NCBI GenBank assembly: GCA_023427845.1 | Contig: JAEYZX010000122.1 | Span: 1 to 17,897, forward strand | Direction: 5' to 3' | Source: Bacteroidota bacterium | Lineage (GTDB): Bacteria; Bacteroidota; Bacteroidia; Flavobacteriales; Flavobacteriaceae | DNA: 17,897 nucleotides | Notes under the pieces: generated by a model | Database searches by the model: none | The model's input: only the letters and a program-made list of their open reading frames with translations | Told to the model about the DNA's origin: nothing | Part shown: positions 13,964-17,897 of the stretch, one piece after another | How positions within the stretch are numbered: the stretch's first letter is position 1 | How the letters are laid out: every line of letters begins with the position of its first letter | Position numbers and translations under genes: made by a program

Positions 13964-15466
13964 CTAATAGTTTTTGTCTATCGTTCCGACAGCTTTCAAT
14001 TGACGAATCTTAATCTGGCAAGCAGCAAAAAGCAGCGTCATAAACGGACTGATGATATTGAAAAACGCAAACGGCAAGTAGCTCAACGTAGATACCCCGA
14101 GAACGCCGGCCTGGTAGGCTCCACATGTATTCCACGGAATCAATGCCGATGTCACCGTACCCGAATCCTCAAGAGTCCGGCTTAAATTTTCAGGAGCAAG
14201 TCCCTTATCGCGATACGCTTTTGAGAACATTTTTCCCGGTACGACAATCGCAAGATATTGATCGGAAGCGGTAAGGTTTAGTGCAAGACAGCTTGCGACC
14301 GTGCTGGCAAACAATCCGAATACCGAATGGAAAGATTTTAAAAGTGCATCCGTAATCCGCGTCAGCGCTCCAATGGCCTCCATAATTCCGCCGAAAACCA
14401 TAGCGCAAAGAATCAGCCAGATCGTACCAAGCATTCCCTGCATTCCGCCCGCCGAAAACAAATCGGTCAATAGTGCGTTGCTGGTTGCGATATTGGTTTC
14501 GACAGTGATTGCATTCATGACACCTTTGTATCCTGAAACAAAATCAAGATGATCACCCCCGCCAATTTTAGCGACAAGGTCGGGTTGGAAAATGAGCGCG
14601 AATAATCCACCCAGAAGTGTGCCCGCAAGAAGTGCGACCAATGGTTCGGTTTTTCTAACAATCAGAATTATCACGACTGCCGGCACAAGAAAGAGCCAGG
14701 GCGATATGTTGAAACTTTCTTTTATCGCGATGAGTGTCGTGGAATCGTTGGTAAGTTCGTTGGTAGTTTGGGCAAGCCCAAGGAATATAAAAATAATCAA
14801 TGTCAGCACCATCGTTGGAACCGTAGTCAGCGTCATGTATCGGATGTGCGTAAAAAGATCGGTGCCCGAAACTGCTGGCGCAAGATTTGTCGTATCGGAA
14901 AGCGGTGAGAGTTTATCACCAAAATAAGCTCCCGAAACCACTGCACCGGCCACCATGCCGAGTGGCATCCCGATTGTCGATCCAATTCCCATCAATGCGA
15001 TACCCACAGTTGCCGATGTTGTCCACGAACTTCCAGTTGCTAGCGATATCACGGAACAAATCAACAAGCATGCAGGCAGGAAGATCGAAGGATGCAGAAT
15101 CTGGAGCCCATAATAAATCATGGTTGGGATCACGCCGCTAATCAGCCATGTTCCCGCAAGTGCGCCAACAAGCAGTAATATAAGAATTGCGCCCGCGGTC
15201 GATTTGATGTTTTTCGAAACGTCTTCTATCATTGCTTCATAAGAGACTTTGTTCCGGAAGCCGACAATCGCAGCCACTGCACCGCCAATCAACAGGATGA
15301 ACTGATTCGATCCGCTGGTCGCCTCGTCGCCATAAACATATACATTGTATGCAAGCAATACGATCAGGATGATGATCGGAATCAACGCTTCCCACAAAGA
15401 AAGTTCTCGGTTTACAATTAATGGTTCGTTTTCGGGGCGTTGCGGTTCAATGTTCTGACTCTTCAT
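13964..15466 (-). CDS. nhaC: Na+/H+ antiporter of the NhaC family
   Basis: This 500-residue polytopic inner-membrane antiporter exchanges cytoplasmic sodium for external protons, or a dicarboxylate such as malate in some relatives. Hydrophobic segments run through the whole chain after a polar N-terminus of about 24 residues. Family marks are SLATGSSWTTSATVGIALMG, GMPLGMVAGAVVSGAYFGDKLSPLSDTTNLAPA in the first half, and EDSGTVTSALIPWNTCGAY near the end; the last two are the signature loops of NhaC. The length fits the family. The ATG at 15466 is the natural start before MKSQNIEPQRPEN. It is separate from the genes on both sides: 82 bases before peroxiredoxin, and 224 bases after the PLP gene, behind a strong terminator. 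The ion cannot be decided from sequence. Confidence 0.94.
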   Translation of the reverse strand: MKSQNIEPQRPENEPLIVNRELSLWEALIPIIILIVLLAYNVYVYGDEATSGSNQFILLIGGAVAAIVGFRNKVSYEAMIEDVSKNIKSTAGAILILLLVGALAGTWLISGVIPTMIYYGLQILHPSIFLPACLLICSVISLATGSSWTTSATVGIALMGIGSTIGMPLGMVAGAVVSGAYFGDKLSPLSDTTNLAPAVSGTDLFTHIRYMTLTTVPTMVLTLIIFIFLGLAQTTNELTNDSTTLIAIKESFNISPWLFLVPAVVIILIVRKTEPLVALLAGTLLGGLFALIFQPDLVAKIGGGDHLDFVSGYKGVMNAITVETNIATSNALLTDLFSAGGMQGMLGTIWLILCAMVFGGIMEAIGALTRITDALLKSFHSVFGLFASTVASCLALNLTASDQYLAIVVPGKMFSKAYRDKGLAPENLSRTLEDSGTVTSALIPWNTCGAYQAGVLGVSTLSYLPFAFFNIISPFMTLLFAACQIKIRQLKAVGTIDKNY

Positions 15467-15566
15467 CTGTTTGTTTAAATGTACCGCAATATAGAAAATG
15501 TTTGAATTTATAGAATATTTTGTAGCAGCATCTACGAAATCAGGCCGTAAATTTCCTCAGGCGGTT

Positions 15567-15584
15567 TTTTATTTTAAAATAAAA
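15567..15584. repeat. 18-bp perfect AT palindrome
   Basis: TTTTATTTTAAAATAAAA is its own reverse complement. It lies about 100 bases upstream of nhaC, in the spacer between that gene and the PLP-gene terminator. It contains only A and T, so chance or a bendable promoter-upstream tract are both possible. Confidence 0.5.
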
Positions 15585-15623
15585 CTCAACTTTAACACCC
15601 GCATGTCATTTTATTTGGTATAT

Positions 15624-15658
15624 TAAAAAAACCTCGGAGGTCTTAGACCTCCGAGGTT
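15624..15658 (-). terminator. Strong intrinsic terminator of the PLP enzyme gene
   Basis: AACCTCGGAGGTC (15630-15642) and GACCTCCGAGGTT (15646-15658) are perfect complements around the loop TTA, a 13-bp GC-rich stem. On the minus strand it is followed by a run of T residues (complement of the A run reaching down to 15625). It lies 32 bases after the stop of the PLP gene. From memory this CCTCGGAGG hairpin is a frequent terminator form in flavobacteria. Confidence 0.9.
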
Positions 15659-15690
15659 TAGATAATCCTTATGAAAACTCTAAAGAATGT

Positions 15691-16893
15691 TTACAATACC
15701 GCCAATTCAACCATGCATTGGCGCATCATTCGGTACGTTCTCTCGATATCGTTGTCCAGACCGATCGAAAATCGGATCAGCCCGTCGCTCAATCCCATCT
15801 CCAGCTGCTCTTCAAGCGGGATTTCACTCGATGTCGAGCTTCCAGGCGCGCTGAACAGCGTTTTGTAGAATCCCAGGCTCACCGCAAGATAACCCAGGTT
15901 TCGCTGCTGCATCAATTCCATCAATGCGTTCGCTTTGTCGATTCCGCCTACGTCAATCGTCATCATTCCGCCAAATCCGTATTCCGGATTGATCATGCCT
16001 TTGTATATCTCATGGCTTGGGTGGCTTTCCAATCCGGGATAAACCGTTTTGAGTCCGTCCTGTTCAAATCTTTGCGCCAAATACATCGCATTCTGGCTGT
16101 GCTGCTTGATCCTGATATGAAGCGTACGCAGGTTTTTCATCACGCTGGCCGAACGCAGACTGTCCATCGTCGGGCCCAAAAGCATGCTAGCGCCGCTGTT
16201 TACATTTTTAAGTGAATCAATGAATTCCTGTGATGCACACGTCACGCCGCCCACTGTATCGCTGCTTCCGTTGATGTATTTTGTCAAACTGTGGATCACG
16301 ATATCGGCACCAAGCCTGGCAGGTGAAACCGACAATGGCGAGAACGTATTGTCGACCACAAGTTTTATCCTGTGCTTTTTAGCGAGGGCAGAAAGCGACG
16401 CAATATCGGCAACTTCAAGTAAAGGATTACTCACGGTTTCACAATATAAAACCCTGGTATTCGGAGTTATGGCTGCTTCTACCACATCTAATTTTGTAAT
16501 ATCCACAAACGTGGTCGCAATGCCAAAACGGGGCGTGAAGTTTTTGAGGAAGGCATAAGTTCCGCCGTAAATCGTGCGGCTCGAAACGATATGGTCGCCG
16601 TTTCCGCAAAGCTGTAGCAACGTCGGAGTTATTGCGCCCATTCCCGACGCCGATACGTTGGCCGAATCGGTGCCTTCCATCGCGGCTAGTGCTTTGTCGA
16701 GGTACAGGTTGCTGGGTGAAGAATGCCGCGAATACAAATAACAACCTTCTGCATTGCCTTCAAAAGTGTCGAACATTGTCTTTGCCGACAGGAACGTATA
16801 GGTCGATGAGTCGGAAATCGACGGGTTGACGCCGCCAAATTCACCAAAATACTGAAGGTCCTGAATGTTGTCGGCCGGATTGAAATCTTTCAT
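15691..16893 (-). CDS. Cys/Met metabolism PLP-dependent enzyme, methionine gamma-lyase-like
   Basis: This 400-residue cytoplasmic enzyme of the trans-sulfuration (Cys/Met PLP) family would cleave or replace at the beta or gamma carbon of sulfur amino acids. Seen are the neighbour-subunit phosphate motif YSR (54-56), SGMGAI (83-88), the stacking Tyr109 in YGGT, SNP (155-157), Asp181 in VVDNTF, the PLP lysine Lys205 in HSLTKYINGSSD, and the carboxylate-binding Arg374 in IRFSIG. The best overall likeness is to methionine gamma-lyase. However, the cysteine typical of that enzyme (YGCT) is Gly here (YGGT), as in cystathionine enzymes, so the exact reaction is open. It is divergent from an Lrp regulator, as in the mdeA/mdeR pair of Pseudomonas putida. 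A structured RNA lies in its leader and a strong terminator follows. Confidence 0.92.
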   Translation of the reverse strand: MKDFNPADNIQDLQYFGEFGGVNPSISDSSTYTFLSAKTMFDTFEGNAEGCYLYSRHSSPSNLYLDKALAAMEGTDSANVSASGMGAITPTLLQLCGNGDHIVSSRTIYGGTYAFLKNFTPRFGIATTFVDITKLDVVEAAITPNTRVLYCETVSNPLLEVADIASLSALAKKHRIKLVVDNTFSPLSVSPARLGADIVIHSLTKYINGSSDTVGGVTCASQEFIDSLKNVNSGASMLLGPTMDSLRSASVMKNLRTLHIRIKQHSQNAMYLAQRFEQDGLKTVYPGLESHPSHEIYKGMINPEYGFGGMMTIDVGGIDKANALMELMQQRNLGYLAVSLGFYKTLFSAPGSSTSSEIPLEEQLEMGLSDGLIRFSIGLDNDIERTYRMMRQCMVELAVL

Positions 16894-16904
16894 ATTTTTT
16901 GTTT

Positions 16905-16998
16905 GAAGCTATTCCGGCTGTCCGCTGTATCTTTTTTATTTGCCCATGGTTAAAACCAAGTGCAAATAAAAAAGGATGCCGCTTCCATCCGGGCTATT
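16905..16998 (-). ncRNA. Structured leader RNA, Flavo-1-like
   Basis: On the minus strand the element starts AATAGCCCGG and ends CCGGAATAGCTTC, 11 bases before the ATG of the PLP gene. Pairings seen are AGC with GCT and CCGG with CCGG around an AATA bulge (16989-16995 with 16907-16917), and a perfect 13-bp stem (16962-16974 with 16931-16943). Inside it is a small TGGTT-AA-AACCA palindrome (16947-16958). Between the outer and central stems lie two purine-rich strands, GGAAGCGGCATCC and GATACAGCGGACAG. From memory this arrangement, with AGCCCCGA..GAAGCGG on one side and ACAGCGGA..AGC on the other, matches the Flavo-1 motif common in Flavobacteria. I could not run a covariance search. It may be a leader element or an independent RNA. 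Confidence 0.6.
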
Positions 16999-17109
16999 AA
17001 TTTTGTCAAAAGAACAAATTGCCGAACAAAATCAGAAGTTAAATCTACGATGTTAGTTTTTTATTCGGTGATTTTTTTAATTTCCAGATATTCTTTCGGA
17101 CAGATATCG

Positions 17110-17117
17110 TAAATTCG
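17110..17117 (+). promoter_or_regulatory. Possible -7 box of the Lrp/AsnC gene
   Basis: TAAATTCG differs from TAnnTTTG at one position and lies 23 bases before the ATG at 17141. No good TTTG partner stands at the expected -33 distance. It is the best candidate in the spacer but weak. Confidence 0.3.
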
Positions 17118-17140
17118 CAGATCAACAGAAAAAAAATCCG

Positions 17141-17599
17141 ATGGCATTAGACGCAACCGATAAAAAGCTGCTTGGAATCCTACAAACCGACACCAAAAAG
17201 ACCACCAAGGAGATGTCGCTAAAGCTGAGCCTTTCCGCAACGGCCGTGTACGAACGTGTCAAAAAGCTCGAACGCGAAGGCTATATCAAAAAGTACGTCG
17301 CTCTAGTCGACAAGACTAAAATCCAACGCAGTTTTGTGGTTTTTTGCCACATCAAACTCATCCAGCACACAAGGGAATTCCTTACGAAGTTCGAATCGGA
17401 AGTCGGTAAACTCAACGAAGTGCTCGAATGTTTCCATGTCAGCGGTGATTACGATTATATATTAAAAGTCGCCGTCGAAAACATGGATGCCTATCGCGAA
17501 TTCATGGTCACAAAACTCACCACGCTGCAGCATATCGGAAGTACGCATTCAACATTTGTGATTTCGGAAGTTAAAAGCACAACGGCGTTTACTTTTTAG
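17141..17599 (+). CDS. Lrp/AsnC family transcriptional regulator
   Basis: This 152-residue regulator has an N-terminal helix-turn-helix domain and a C-terminal RAM effector domain. The first 60 residues show ALDATDKKLLGILQTD, then KEMSLKLSLSATAVYERVKKLEREGYIKKY, the standard recognition-helix region. The RAM domain (about 64-145) has VVFCHIKL, VLECFHVSGDYDYILKV and a final STFVISEVK. The GDYDY core is typical of the amino-acid-binding dimer interface. Its length is normal. It reads away from the PLP enzyme across a 247-base spacer holding the Flavo-1-like element. By analogy with MdeR and MdeA of Pseudomonas putida it probably controls that gene in response to a sulfur amino acid; this is inference. 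Confidence 0.95.
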   Translation: MALDATDKKLLGILQTDTKKTTKEMSLKLSLSATAVYERVKKLEREGYIKKYVALVDKTKIQRSFVVFCHIKLIQHTREFLTKFESEVGKLNEVLECFHVSGDYDYILKVAVENMDAYREFMVTKLTTLQHIGSTHSTFVISEVKSTTAFTF

Positions 17600-17897
17600 C
17601 GGTCAGCGGTCAGCTTTCAGCGGTCAGCAGTTGGCAGTAGCCAAAGTATTTAGATTAAATAACAGCGGTTGCAGCCACCTGTACCCTGAAGCCAGCACCC
17701 ACAAAGTTATACAGTCATAGTCGCATTCAGAGTTTTCGGATAGTTTTCGTAGTTTCTCCCAAAAGGTGCTATTTGCGTCTTTGCGTCTTTGCGAGGATTA
17801 TGGCGGTCAGCTTTCAGCGGTCAGCAGTTGGCAGTAGCTAAAGTATTCAGATTAAATAACAGCGGTTGCAGCCTGGATCTTATACCCTGCGCCGTAC
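17600..17897. repeat. 71-bp direct repeat and GGTCAGC/TTTGCGTC words in the last spacer
   Basis: Copy A (17606-17676) and copy B (17803-17873) are 71 bases each and differ at two positions. Both begin with GCGGTCAGCTTTCAGCGG, pass through CAGTTGGCAGTAGC and end ACAGCGGTTGCAGCC. Copy A follows the Lrp stop almost directly, after one more GCGGTCA word. Between the copies lies a triple 8-bp array TTTGCGTC, TTTGCGTC, TTTGCGAG (17772-17795) and 90 or so bases in which I see nothing. No gene is supported in this 298-base stretch up to the window end. The closeness of the copies suggests a recent duplication of about 200 bases. Confidence 0.85.

Noticed and set aside
17600..17897. tRNA or small gene in the last spacer
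   Set aside because: No cloverleaf, no TTCGA-type T-arm and no open frame with a credible start; the repeats explain most of the stretch.

Overview
The window looks like a chromosomal segment from a Bacteroidota bacterium, most likely Flavobacterium or a close relative in the Flavobacteriaceae. The reasons are the gene content and order (diacylglycerol kinase, ftsK, lolA, a long LptF/LptG permease and ribB in one run), promoters with a TAnnTTTG -7 box in place of the proteobacterial type, weak Shine-Dalgarno sequences, DUF6952-type and GT2 proteins of flavobacterial style, and spacers filled with short degenerate 'word' repeats. No phage, IS element, tRNA, rRNA or CRISPR array is visible. Most genes are housekeeping; the unusual material is in the spacers.

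Layout. 1-671 (+) is the 3' part of a DMT/EamA permease, converging on a luciferase-like flavin oxidoreductase (690-1718, -). A membrane GT2 glycosyltransferase (1821-3251, -) lies behind a spacer with several dyads. That spacer (3252-3705) also holds CAGTCT-like, GGCAGT-like and CCCTAAT tandem words. An unrecognised lipoprotein (3706-4497, +) converges on a lipoprotein histidine phosphatase (4638-5204, -), with an 8-bp word array and a 20-bp inverted repeat between them. A 22-bp degenerate array (5325-5469) follows ribB.

5463-12114 (-) is a probable five-gene operon, dgk-ftsK-lolA-lptF/G-ribB. It combines membrane lipid recycling, chromosome segregation, lipoprotein and LPS transport, and riboflavin synthesis. 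A 471-bp spacer with a GC-rich long inverted repeat and a terminator separates it from a redox operon: 2-Cys peroxiredoxin, thioredoxin, DUF6952 (12586-13881, -). An NhaC antiporter follows (13964-15466, -).

The right end carries a methionine gamma-lyase-like PLP enzyme (15691-16893, -) divergent from an Lrp/AsnC regulator (17141-17599, +), the arrangement of the known mdeA/mdeR pair. The leader of the PLP gene contains a structured element that I believe resembles the Flavo-1 RNA family. The PLP gene ends in a strong intrinsic terminator. The last 298 bases hold two copies of a 71-bp direct repeat.

Three observations deserve the most attention. First, word arrays recur at gene 3' ends and share words between distant spacers. 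Second, the Flavo-1-like RNA sits directly in front of a sulfur amino-acid gene. Third, dyads overlap the inferred promoters of the flavin oxidoreductase, the glycosyltransferase and the peroxiredoxin.
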